Positions 7,932 to 15,524 of a stretch of DNA of 25,374 bases are shown here, one piece after another (within the stretch, counting starts at the first letter, position 1; each line of letters starts with the position of its first letter). Origin of the DNA: JAFKKS01 sp039808325 (GTDB lineage Bacteria; Pseudomonadota; Alphaproteobacteria; Rhizobiales; Xanthobacteraceae). The position numbers and the translations under genes are program-made. Under the pieces are notes generated by a model. That model ran no database searches and was not told the DNA's origin. It saw only the letters and a program-made list of their open reading frames with translations. Location: positions 1 through 25,374 of the forward strand of contig JBDHSU010000052.1 in the NCBI GenBank assembly GCA_039808325.1, read 5' to 3'.

Positions 7932-7961
7932 TTGCAAACGCGCACGGACTAGTGACACAAT
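7932..7961 (+). promoter_or_regulatory. Weak sigma-70-like promoter candidate for the TRAP operon
   Basis: TTGCAA (7932-7937) and CACAAT (7956-7961) are spaced by 18 bases. This would give a leader of about 50 bases before the ATG at 8022. The hexamers match consensus only moderately, so this is a suggestion from position and sequence, not a firm call. Confidence 0.3.
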
Positions 7962-8021
7962 CCCGAGAGGTGGATGCTCGGTACGTTACCGACAATGACA
8001 AGCACAAGGGGGAGTGGTGGA

Positions 8022-9071
8022 ATGTTACAACGCATTTTATCCGGTTTAGCCGTCGCAATTGCGACCACGTTGAGCGCTTCCGCGCAGGACCTGCCGAAAG
8101 TCCAATTCAAAGTGATCGGTCTCAATGGGCCGACACCGGCATCGATCGTCGATGAGATACCGTTCTGGCGAAAGACGATCCCGGAGGCGTCGAAAGGAGC
8201 CATTACCGCCGACATCACACCGCTCGATCAGATGGGTGTCGACGACAAGACGATGCTGCGGCTGTTGAAGCTCGGCGTCATGGATTTCGCGGGCATGGAC
8301 GTGTCCAAGATGGCCGGCGACGATCCTCGTTTCGAGGCGTGCGATCTTGCCGGGCTGACGCTCACGCCCGACAAAGCGCGCGAAGCGTGCAATGCCTATC
8401 GCGACGTCATCGACCGTCAGATGCAGAAGAATTGGGGCGCCAAACTGCTCGCCTTCGGAGGCAACAGTCCGCAGGTGTTCTGGTGTCGCGATGTGATCAG
8501 CGGCCTGGCGGGCCTCAAGGGCAAGAAAGTCCGCGTCTTCAACAACACCATGCGCGACTTCCTTGGCGGCGTCGGCGCGACAGCGGTCAGCATGGCTTTT
8601 GCCGAAGTCGTTCCGGCGCTGAATAATGGCGTCGTCGATTGCGCCGTCACCGGGAGCCTCTCTGGCAACACGGCCGGATGGAACGAGGTCGTCAAATCGA
8701 TCTATCCGATGTCGCTCGGATGGAGCATCAATGTGCTGGCGGTGAATCTCGATCGCTGGAATAAACTCGACCCGAAAGTGCGGGAGTTCATGGTCCAGCA
8801 GACGAAGGCCTACGAGGATAAGATGTGGGCGACCGTCAAGAAGACCACGGAGGAGGCCGACAACTGCAATACCAACAAACAGCCTTGCACCATGGGCAAG
8901 CTTGCCCAGACGACCATCGTTGCGGTGAAGCCGGAAGAAAGGGAAATGCACAAGAAGCTGGTGGAGGGTGCCGTTCTATCCGGCTGGGCGAAGCGCTGCG
9001 GCGCTGCATGCGCGAAGGAATGGAACGAAACGGTGGGCAAGGTGCTGGATCTGAAAGCACCGACGCCGTAG
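8022..9071 (+). CDS. TRAP transporter substrate-binding protein (DctP family)
   Basis: A 349-residue periplasmic binding protein of a tripartite ATP-independent transporter, which uses the sodium or proton gradient. It has a signal peptide at residues 1-21 (hydrophobic 5-17, SASA cleavage context). The family core segment GLKGKKVRVFNN with the carboxylate-binding Arg, and the FAEVVPALNNGVVDC segment that normally ends in GVVDG, are both visible. The mature protein contains eight cysteines, many more than usual for DctP proteins. The last five cluster towards the C-terminus, suggesting disulphides. The ATG at 8022 is chosen for the GGGGGAG upstream and the proper signal peptide; the frame is open to 7974. 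The ligand is likely an organic acid, but is not identified. Confidence 0.88.
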   Translation: MLQRILSGLAVAIATTLSASAQDLPKVQFKVIGLNGPTPASIVDEIPFWRKTIPEASKGAITADITPLDQMGVDDKTMLRLLKLGVMDFAGMDVSKMAGDDPRFEACDLAGLTLTPDKAREACNAYRDVIDRQMQKNWGAKLLAFGGNSPQVFWCRDVISGLAGLKGKKVRVFNNTMRDFLGGVGATAVSMAFAEVVPALNNGVVDCAVTGSLSGNTAGWNEVVKSIYPMSLGWSINVLAVNLDRWNKLDPKVREFMVQQTKAYEDKMWATVKKTTEEADNCNTNKQPCTMGKLAQTTIVAVKPEEREMHKKLVEGAVLSGWAKRCGAACAKEWNETVGKVLDLKAPTP

Positions 9072-9125
9072 CGCGGATTTCTCGCGACGGATCCCGTGAA
9101 TACGAAATGACGTGACGGTCAGGCG

Positions 9126-9142
9126 GCGCGGCATTGTCGCGC
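9126..9142. other. Small GC hairpin in the gap between TRAP binding-protein and membrane genes
   Basis: GCGCG (9126-9130) and CGCGC (9138-9142) form a five-base stem with a seven-base loop in the 114-base gap between the binding-protein stop and the small-subunit start. Nothing else is evident in this gap apart from the AAGGGGGG ribosome-binding site near 9174-9181. A hairpin here could limit read-through or protect the upstream message, but it is short. Confidence 0.25.
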
Positions 9143-9185
9143 GCGCTTGCGTATTGTGTTTGAACGAACCGACAAGGGGGGACGC

Positions 9186-9782
9186 ATGGAAGGCGTGATA
9201 ACGGGGGTGCGCCGTTTCACCCGCTGGGGACTTTGGTTCGGCGGGGCCTTAATCCTCGCCGCTGCCATCGTCATCGGCATCGACGTGGTGATGCGCAAGT
9301 TTTTTACGGCTTCAATCGGCGGCGCCGACGAACTCGCTGGATATTCACTTGCGATCGGCACGGCATGGGGGCTTGGGGCGGCTCTCGTCGATCGGGCCCA
9401 TATCCGCATCGACTCCCTCTACGTATTATTTCCCCGGAAGCTGCGCCTTGTGCTCGACGTCGCCGCGCTCACCCTGTTTGTCGCCTTTTTCGGCATCATG
9501 GCCTGGTACGGTCTCGGTGTGCTGGAGCAGTCCTGGACGTCGGGCTCGCGCAGCCAGTCCGCGCTCGAAATCCCAACAGTCATCCCGCAACTGCTTTGGA
9601 TGCTGGGGTTGCTCGGCTTCGTTATCGTCGGCGTTTTGCTTCTGCTTTACGCGCTACAGCTCGGCCTGCGTGGCGATCTGAATGGCATGGGACGCGCGAT
9701 CGGAACGCGGTCGGCCGAGGAGGAGATCGAGGACGAGATCCGCGATCTCGAGTCGCGGCGAGACGGCCGGGTGGGAGGCTGA
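9186..9782 (+). CDS. TRAP transporter small membrane subunit (DctQ family)
   Basis: The 198-residue product has four transmembrane helices at about 14-33, 47-66, 87-108 and 130-157. The family pattern IDVVMRKFF, then GADELAGYSLAIGTAWGLG, then RAHIRID is clear; it corresponds to the conserved Arg, Glu and HIxID positions of DctQ. A charged tail (about 167-198, rich in Glu/Arg) ends the protein. DctQ pairs with the large DctM subunit. The ATG at 9186 is preceded by a strong AAGGGGGG; the frame is open to 9147 without such a site. One base separates its stop from the DctM start, so the two are translationally coupled. Confidence 0.92.
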   Translation: MEGVITGVRRFTRWGLWFGGALILAAAIVIGIDVVMRKFFTASIGGADELAGYSLAIGTAWGLGAALVDRAHIRIDSLYVLFPRKLRLVLDVAALTLFVAFFGIMAWYGLGVLEQSWTSGSRSQSALEIPTVIPQLLWMLGLLGFVIVGVLLLLYALQLGLRGDLNGMGRAIGTRSAEEEIEDEIRDLESRRDGRVGG

Positions 9783-9783
9783 A

Positions 9784-11073
9784 ATGCTGCTTGTCACTCT
9801 GATCATTCTCATCGGGCTTTTGGCGCTTTCAATCCCGGTCGCGGCTGGGCTCGGTATTCTCGGGCTGTCGCTCTCCGCGATCTACTCGAAATTGCCTCTC
9901 TCGCTCGCGATGGGCGAAATTGCCTGGGGTACCTCGAACAACTTTTTGCTGGTCGCGATCCCGTTCTTCGTGCTCCTCGGCGAGATCCTGCTTCGGTCGG
10001 GAATGGCGGAGCGGATGTATAACGCGCTCGTCCTCTGGGTGCCGTGGCTCCCCGGCGGGCTGATGCATTCCAATATCGTCGCGTGCGCGATGTTCGCCGC
10101 GACCTCCGGGTCGAGCGTGGCGACCGCCGCGACGATCGGTACCGTCGCACTCAACGAGGTCGAAAAGCGCGGCTATTCCGAGCGTCTTTTCCTCGGAACG
10201 ATCGCGGCGGGCGGAACGCTCGGCATCCTCATTCCCCCCTCGATCAACATGATCGTCTACGGCGTGCTCACCGACACCTCGATCCCGAAGCTTTATCTCG
10301 CGGGCTTCATTCCGGGAGTCATCCTCGCCACTCTCTTCAGCCTGACCGTGCTGGTGGTTTGCCTGATCCGGCCGGCGCTCGGGGGCAAGCCGACGGTCTC
10401 GACATGGCAACAGCGCATCGAAGCCTTGCCGGACCTGCTCCCGCCGTTGATCATCTTCTTTGCCGTGATCGGGTCGATCTATGCGGGACTGGCGACGGCA
10501 ACGGAGTCCGCGGCTCTCGGTGTCATCGCGGCACTGGCAATCGCGGCCTGGAATCGACGCTTGACGATGAACGCGCTGCTGGCGGCGCTCGAAGGCACGA
10601 TGCGTACCAACGCCATGATCATGGCGATCTTGCTCGCGGCCTACTTCCTCAACTTCGTCATCACCTCGATCGGTCTGACCGGGCAGGTCAACCACCTGAT
10701 CACCAGTCTCGGCCTGTCGCCGACAGAGCTGCTGATTGTCGTCGTGATCTTCTATCTGATCCTCGGCATGTTCATGGAGACACTGTCGATGATGGTGGCG
10801 ACGGTGCCGATCATCACGCCGATCATGGTGAAGGCAGGCTTTGACTCGATCTGGTTCGGCATCATCATCATCATCTTGATGGAACTGGCGATGATCACCC
10901 CGCCGGTCGGCATCAACCTTTATGTCGTGCAGGGGTTGCGCAAGCGCGGAAAGATCGACGATGTGATTATCGGCGCGCTGCCGTTTGTGTTGACGATGCT
11001 GCTGATGGTGCTGGTCTTGTCGATCTGGCCGCAAATCGCGCTTTGGCTGCCGCGCTTCGCTGCCGGGGGATAA
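9784..11073 (+). CDS. TRAP transporter large membrane subunit (DctM family)
   Basis: A 429-residue, very hydrophobic protein with about 12 membrane segments; it is the ion-coupled translocation channel of the TRAP system. Family hallmarks are visible: LVAIPFFVLLGEIL near residue 57, the SGSSVATAATIGTVALNEVEKRGY segment near 110-135, GILIPPSINMIVYGVLTDTSI near 150-170, and MEMLT-like MFMETLSMMVATVPIITPIM near 325-345 with GINLYVVQGL near 378-387. GGGAGG six bases upstream supports the ATG at 9784. It completes the binding-protein, DctQ, DctM set in the normal order. The hairpin at 11062-11087 overlaps its stop. Confidence 0.94.
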   Translation: MLLVTLIILIGLLALSIPVAAGLGILGLSLSAIYSKLPLSLAMGEIAWGTSNNFLLVAIPFFVLLGEILLRSGMAERMYNALVLWVPWLPGGLMHSNIVACAMFAATSGSSVATAATIGTVALNEVEKRGYSERLFLGTIAAGGTLGILIPPSINMIVYGVLTDTSIPKLYLAGFIPGVILATLFSLTVLVVCLIRPALGGKPTVSTWQQRIEALPDLLPPLIIFFAVIGSIYAGLATATESAALGVIAALAIAAWNRRLTMNALLAALEGTMRTNAMIMAILLAAYFLNFVITSIGLTGQVNHLITSLGLSPTELLIVVVIFYLILGMFMETLSMMVATVPIITPIMVKAGFDSIWFGIIIIILMELAMITPPVGINLYVVQGLRKRGKIDDVIIGALPFVLTMLLMVLVLSIWPQIALWLPRFAAGG

Positions 11074-11087
11074 GACATCCCCCCGGC
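11062..11087. terminator. Candidate bidirectional terminator hairpin between convergent genes
   Basis: GCCGGGGG (11062-11069) pairs perfectly with CCCCCGGC (11080-11087), an eight-base GC-only stem. The ten-base loop contains the DctM stop codon. It sits between the convergent TRAP and hydantoinase units. There is no T-run on either side, so intrinsic termination is not certain. It could instead block read-through or protect 3' ends. Confidence 0.45.
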
Positions 11088-11104
11088 GCGCGCCGTTCGG
11101 CCAG

Positions 11105-13210
11105 TTATCGCAGTTCGATGACGATGTTGCCGCCATCGTCGAGAAGCGCACGTGCGCCGGGCGGTACGACACAGGTCGTGTCGTACTCCTCGACGATAAT
11201 CGGCCCCGACTGCGGAGTGCTGAGGTCGGCGCGCTGGAGGATCGGCGTATCTTGCCAGCCGTGCTCGTCGCCGAAATAGGCTTTGCGTGACGACGGAGCT
11301 TGTTTGGCCACGGAGCTCAAGGCCGGTCGCGCCGGCAGAACGCTTCCCGTTCTCACGCCGATGCCGACGACTTGGATCGAGACCAGTTCGACCGGCTCTT
11401 CGGGGCCCGCGCGATGACCGTAGGTCCGCTCGTGTTCAGCGCCGAAGGCCTCTTCGAGTTGGGCAACCATCGCCGCATCGATCGGTCCATCCGGCACCGG
11501 CACGACCAGATCGAAACTCTGTCCTTTGTAGTGCAGGGCCGCTGAGCGCTTGATGTGCGCCGCGGCTCCAGTAAAGCCCTCGGCCGCAAGCTGGTCGGTC
11601 GCTTGCTGCGCGAGCGCGTTCCACGCCGCGTCGACGTCCGTGAGATCGGCTCCGCGCAAACGGCGGCGGAACGTGCGAGCATAGTGATGCTCGACATCCG
11701 CGTACAGCAGTCCGAATGATGAGAACAATCCCGCGGAAGGCGGCACGACCACGCGGTCGATGCCCAATGCCGTCGCCATCCCGGCGGCGAACAAGGCGCC
11801 GTTCCCACCGAACGCGAAGAGCGCGAATTCCCGCGGATCGCGGCCGCGCTCGGTCGACACGGCCTTGATCGCGCGGATCATGTTGGACGCGGCGATTTGA
11901 TGTGCACCATAGGCGGCTTTCTCAAGCGTCATGCCGAGAGGTGCTGCGACCTTGGCTGCGAACGCCTCGCGCGCTTTTGCGGCGTTGAGCTTAAGCGCGC
12001 CGCCTACGAGGTGTTGCGGATTGATGTAGCCTAACACGACATTGGCGTCGGTGACGGTTGGAATCTCGCCGCCCGCATCGTAGCAGACAGGGCCGGGCGA
12101 AGCGCCGGCGCTTTCGGGGCCGATCTGCAGCGCTCCGCCCGCGTCGATCCACACATGCGATCCGCCGCCGGCGCCGACCTCGGCAAGATCGATCGCCGGC
12201 ACTTTCAGCGTATAACCGGCGCCGGTCAAAAGTCGCGACCCGATCATGATGCCGGCGCCGACAGCGTATTCGTGGGCGCGGGCGACCTCGCCGTCTTCGA
12301 CCATCGAGGCTTTGGCGGTAGTGCCGCCCATATCGAAGGTGATGATCTTTGGCAGAGATTTTGCGCGTGCCAAAGCCTGCGCGCCGATGACGCCGCCAGC
12401 GGGGCCCGACTCGATGATGTTCATCGGGCGCTCGGCGGCGGCGGCGTCGGTCGTTAGCCCACCGTTCGACTGCATCAGCAACAGGCGCGCCGGAATTCCG
12501 GCAGCATCGAGCCCTTGGCGCAACGCGCGCAGATACGTCGCGACGATCGGCATCACATAGGCGTTGATGACGGTCGTCGACGTGCGCTCGTACTCCTTGA
12601 TTTCGGGCAAAATCTCGTAGGAGATGCTTAACGGGACGCCAGGAGCCTTGCGTTGAATGATCTCCTTGATCTTCAACTCGTGCGCGGGGTTGGCGAAGGA
12701 GTTGAGCAGGCAGACCGCGAACGCTTCAACCCCCTCGGCAATCAGCGCATCCACGGCGCGTTCCGCGTCGGCGGGATCGAGCGGGCGTTCTATCTCTCCC
12801 TTGTGATTGACACGCTCGTCGACGACGAGACGAAGATAACGTTCGACGAGCGGCGGCGGTTTCGTCCAGCCGATGTCATAGAGCCGTGGCATGCGCAATG
12901 TGCGAATCTCGAGCACATCGCGGAAGCCCTTGGTCGTGATCAAGCCGACCCGCGCGCCCTTGTGTTCCAGGATTGCGTTGGACGCGACCGTGGTGCCGTG
13001 GCGAAGCTCGTCGACGGCGGCGCCGTCGATGCGGATCTCCTGGAAGACTGCATTCAGGCCGTCAACGATGGCTTGCGCGTAGTTTCCAACGCTCGACGAG
13101 ACTTTTTTGGTGTGCACCGTCCCATCGGAGCCGAGGAGAACGATGTCGGTGAAGGTGCCGCCGATGTCGACGCCGACGCGATATGTCGTGGCCACTGTAT
13201 TCCCATCCAT
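11105..13210 (-). CDS. hyuA: Hydantoinase/5-oxoprolinase family subunit A (HyuA1)
   Basis: About 701 residues from the chosen start. It is the ATP-using subunit of hydantoinase/oxoprolinase enzymes, which hydrolyse or carboxylate cyclic amides, lactams or ketones together with HyuB. The actin-like ATP fold is clear: DIGGTFTD (15-22), HGTTVASNAILEHKGA (71-86), FDMGGTTAK (292-300), PGPVCY (372-377) and an FGGNGALFA segment near 470. The start is uncertain. TTG 13237, ATG 13222, ATG 13210 and GTG 13195 are in frame; only the GTG has a GGGA at fair spacing, and the fold begins at about residue 8. The gene follows HyuB1 on the same strand after 113 bases and ends the long minus-strand unit. Substrate classes known for the family include N-methylhydantoin, 5-oxoproline and acetone; none is proven here. 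Confidence 0.9.
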   Translation of the reverse strand: MDGNTVATTYRVGVDIGGTFTDIVLLGSDGTVHTKKVSSSVGNYAQAIVDGLNAVFQEIRIDGAAVDELRHGTTVASNAILEHKGARVGLITTKGFRDVLEIRTLRMPRLYDIGWTKPPPLVERYLRLVVDERVNHKGEIERPLDPADAERAVDALIAEGVEAFAVCLLNSFANPAHELKIKEIIQRKAPGVPLSISYEILPEIKEYERTSTTVINAYVMPIVATYLRALRQGLDAAGIPARLLLMQSNGGLTTDAAAAERPMNIIESGPAGGVIGAQALARAKSLPKIITFDMGGTTAKASMVEDGEVARAHEYAVGAGIMIGSRLLTGAGYTLKVPAIDLAEVGAGGGSHVWIDAGGALQIGPESAGASPGPVCYDAGGEIPTVTDANVVLGYINPQHLVGGALKLNAAKAREAFAAKVAAPLGMTLEKAAYGAHQIAASNMIRAIKAVSTERGRDPREFALFAFGGNGALFAAGMATALGIDRVVVPPSAGLFSSFGLLYADVEHHYARTFRRRLRGADLTDVDAAWNALAQQATDQLAAEGFTGAAAHIKRSAALHYKGQSFDLVVPVPDGPIDAAMVAQLEEAFGAEHERTYGHRAGPEEPVELVSIQVVGIGVRTGSVLPARPALSSVAKQAPSSRKAYFGDEHGWQDTPILQRADLSTPQSGPIIVEEYDTTCVVPPGARALLDDGGNIVIELR

Positions 13211-13247
13211 CTTTGAGGGCATGACGCCCGGTCTCAATTCGGGAGAG

Positions 13248-13268
13248 CATCATCGCGATTGGATGATG
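13248..13268. other. Intercistronic stem-loop between hyuB1 and hyuA1
   Basis: CATCATC (13248-13254) and GATGATG (13262-13268) form a perfect seven-base stem around a seven-base loop. This lies in the 113-base gap between the hyuB1 stop and the hyuA1 start. A second small stem, GGGC/GCCC (13217-13220 and 13226-13229), encloses the alternative ATG at 13222. The structures could affect message stability or start choice. There is no T-run, so a terminator is unlikely. Confidence 0.35.
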
Positions 13269-13323
13269 TGCGAGATGAAGTTCGCCGGCGGAGCGGGAGG
13301 CTCAGCCGTTGTTCTGCAGCGTG

Positions 13324-15141
13324 TTATGGCGCAACGGGGTCGCGCCACTGCACCTTGGGGACTTCGCGCCAGCCTCGTTTCGCGCGGATGGCGTCGCGCC
13401 GTTTCTTCGTGGCTTCCTCGTCGACGCGCCACGCCGTGGTGTCGATCACGACGCCATAGTCGGCCTCGGCTTTCTGCGGCGATAGGAATTCGTTACGCAC
13501 GTCGCGAAGCACGTCCGCCGATGGGCGTTCCAAGGGGTCGCCCCAACCGCCCGCGCCGGCAAGTACGTGCCTGAAGACGTCGCCCTTGTGGATGTTCATC
13601 GTCAGCTTGGAGGGCAGCAGCGTATTCTTTCCGTCCGGATCGAGATAGTTTTCGGAGGGTTGTCCGGGGCTGCCGCCATAAAGGCCGAACGGGCGGTGGT
13701 CGCGACGATCCGAGCGCACCTGCAACACGCCTTCCTCTTCCAGAAAGCGATAGTCGCGGCGGAACGGCACGCCGCCGCGGAATTTTCCCGCTCCAGCTTT
13801 GTCGGGCACGAATTCGTACGACAGCAGTTGAATCGGGTGCTCGGCTTCCGTCACCTCGATGGACGTCGATGCCATGTTCGCGAACATGTGCGAGTTGCCG
13901 TCGAGGCCGTCCGCCCAGGGGCGGGCGCCCCAGGCGCCGCAGGTGAAGTCGACGTAGACGAACGGCTTGCGCTGAGCGTCGTAGCCGCCGATCGAAATGC
14001 CGGTGTTGCCGCCGTCGCCGGCGGCCTTCACTTTGTCGGGCAGCATCATGGCCAGCACGCCGAACATGCAGTCCGTCATGCGGAATCCCGTGAGGCCGCG
14101 CGCGGCGCACGCCGCCGGCAGCACGCCGTTGCCGACGGTTCCGGGCGGGCAGATCACCTCGATCGCACGGAAGACGCCTTCATTGTTCGGGATACCTTGC
14201 GGCAACACCGAGCGCACACCGGTATACGACGCCGCTTTGGTGAAGGAGAGGGTGTTGTTGATCGCGCCCTTCACCTGCGGGGACGTGCCGGTCCAATCGA
14301 CGACCATGTGGTCGCCGGTCTTGCGAAGAGTGACGAACAGGCGGATCGGCTTGCCGTAGTCGATCCCGTCGTCATCGATCCAGTCCTCGAAGCTCCATTC
14401 TCCATCCGGCAGCTCCGCCAGCGCGGCGCGCGTCAACCGCTCGGCGTAGTCGATGACCTCGTTCATGTAGAACTTGGTCTCGTCCGGCCCGTACTTCGCG
14501 ACGAGGTCCGCGAACTGCTTCTCGGCAATGTGGCAAGCGGCAAGCTGCGCCCGCAGGTCGCCGAACACCTGAACCGGCAGCCGGACATTCCGCTCGATGA
14601 AGGTCATGATCGTCTGGTTGAGCCGGCCTGCGTCGTAAAGCTTCATTGGGGCGATACGCAGCCCCTCGGCATAGATCTCGGTCGAGTCCGACGCGTTCGA
14701 GCCCGCCACGCGGCCGCCGACATCGGAGTGATGGCAGACGGTGCAGGCAAACGCCAAACGCTCCCCTTCGTGATAGAGCGGTTTGAAGACGAAAATGTCC
14801 GGCAAATGCATGCCGCCGTCGAACGGATCGTTCATGATGAATACGTCGCCGGGGTTCATGTCGTCGCCGAAGTGACGCATGACCGAACTCATAGCGGTCG
14901 GCACCGAGCCGAGATGCCCCGGTAGCGTGAGCCCCTGCGCCGCGAGCTTTCCATTCGCGTCGGCGAAGCCGGTCGAGTAGTCCATGTTGTCTTTGAGAAC
15001 GCCCGAATAGGTCGTCCGGAACACCGTTAGCGCCATTTCGTCGGCGATGGAGAAGATCGCGTTCTTGAAAAGTTCGAAAGCTATCGGATCATGCGTGCGA
15101 GCCGCGGTTGACTGTTCCTCGCCCCGGTTTTTCTCTTGCAT
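13324..15141 (-). CDS. hyuB: Hydantoinase/5-oxoprolinase family subunit B (HyuB1)
   Basis: About 605 residues. It is the HyuB half of the pair, which supplies the metal-dependent amidohydrolase-like active site working with HyuA. Visible family motifs include THDPIAFELFKNA (16-28), NDPFDGGMHLPD (104-115), CHHSDVGG (136-143), EGLRIAPMKLYDAG (159-172), the glycine-rich GAGGWGDP segment near 535-545, and the usual tail with DYGVV. The ATG at 15141 gives a short hydrophilic lead. GTG 15147 has AGGA seven bases upstream and may be the true start; the frame is open to 15234 without a better signal. It precedes hyuA1 with the same polarity. About 380 bases separate it from the upstream hyuA2, so it may have its own promoter. 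Confidence 0.92.
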   Translation of the reverse strand: MQEKNRGEEQSTAARTHDPIAFELFKNAIFSIADEMALTVFRTTYSGVLKDNMDYSTGFADANGKLAAQGLTLPGHLGSVPTAMSSVMRHFGDDMNPGDVFIMNDPFDGGMHLPDIFVFKPLYHEGERLAFACTVCHHSDVGGRVAGSNASDSTEIYAEGLRIAPMKLYDAGRLNQTIMTFIERNVRLPVQVFGDLRAQLAACHIAEKQFADLVAKYGPDETKFYMNEVIDYAERLTRAALAELPDGEWSFEDWIDDDGIDYGKPIRLFVTLRKTGDHMVVDWTGTSPQVKGAINNTLSFTKAASYTGVRSVLPQGIPNNEGVFRAIEVICPPGTVGNGVLPAACAARGLTGFRMTDCMFGVLAMMLPDKVKAAGDGGNTGISIGGYDAQRKPFVYVDFTCGAWGARPWADGLDGNSHMFANMASTSIEVTEAEHPIQLLSYEFVPDKAGAGKFRGGVPFRRDYRFLEEEGVLQVRSDRRDHRPFGLYGGSPGQPSENYLDPDGKNTLLPSKLTMNIHKGDVFRHVLAGAGGWGDPLERPSADVLRDVRNEFLSPQKAEADYGVVIDTTAWRVDEEATKKRRDAIRAKRGWREVPKVQWRDPVAP

Positions 15142-15524
15142 TTTCACTTCAGAATCCTGCCGCTCGTTGTTGCTCGGTCGCATTCTCACAAGCGGTCGCA
15201 ATCTGTGCAAGGGGAGTGCGACGTCATCGCTCAATTGGCGTGAAAGGGGTCCCTCGCGGTGTTCCGCCTTATTCGTCGCCTTGCCTGCGTTGAAGAAAAA
15301 CGATTGCGCGCGCAGGTTGCAGACGCCATCGATCCCAGCAATCCTCGCCGGTGATGAAACTCAACGCACCGCTGCCGGGGGATCGCAAAAGCCGCGCGAC
15401 TTCGTCGGCAGTTTCGGCGCGATCCTCAGTGTCGCGCAGATCATTGACTGGAGATGGGGCGAGCGGGCATTGAGAGCCGTCAAGATGGACGGGGCCTTTC
15501 AAGGCCGCTGCTCCGCCCCGCTGT
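15142..15524. promoter_or_regulatory. Long intergenic gap between the two HyuB-HyuA pairs
   Basis: This 383-base stretch lies between the hyuA2 stop and the hyuB1 start, both on the minus strand. I see no supported gene in it; the open frames crossing it lack start signals and family resemblance. It contains the repeat at 15175-15204 near the hyuB1 start. Just after hyuA2 there is a weak hairpin of CGGGGC/GCCCCG (15490-15495 and 15515-15520) enclosing GGCCT/AGGCC (15493-15497 and 15502-15506; mutually exclusive in part), with no T-run. An internal promoter for hyuB1-hyuA1 is plausible. Confidence 0.5.
15175..15204. repeat. Tandem direct repeat CGGTCGCAWTCT upstream of hyuB1
   Basis: Twelve bases are repeated with one mismatch at 15175-15186 and 15193-15204, 18 bases apart. 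They lie about 35 to 65 bases upstream of the hyuB1 start (minus strand). Near-helical spacing beside a start codon suggests a regulator site or a UP-like element for an internal promoter. Only two copies are seen. Confidence 0.35.

Larger units (their letters stand above)
7694..8021. promoter_or_regulatory. Divergent intergenic region between GntR and TRAP genes
   Basis: This 328-base stretch carries no convincing gene and should hold both divergent promoters. It contains a 13-base direct repeat (7708-7720 and 7749-7761), an inverted repeat TTTTG/CAAAA at 7768-7780, an 8-base palindrome CGCATGCG at 7791-7798, and a sigma-70-like promoter candidate at 7932-7961 on the plus strand. A GGGGGAG element at about 8008-8014 is the likely ribosome-binding site of the TRAP binding-protein gene. 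Confidence 0.6.

Noticed and set aside
9829..11172. Long minus-strand frame opposite dctM, rich in Asp/His/Arg
   Set aside because: It is the reverse reading of hydrophobic DctM codons. The polar, repetitive composition is an artefact.
13567..14925. Long plus-strand frame opposite hyuB1
   Set aside because: It is antisense to a well-supported HyuB and contains no recognisable domain.
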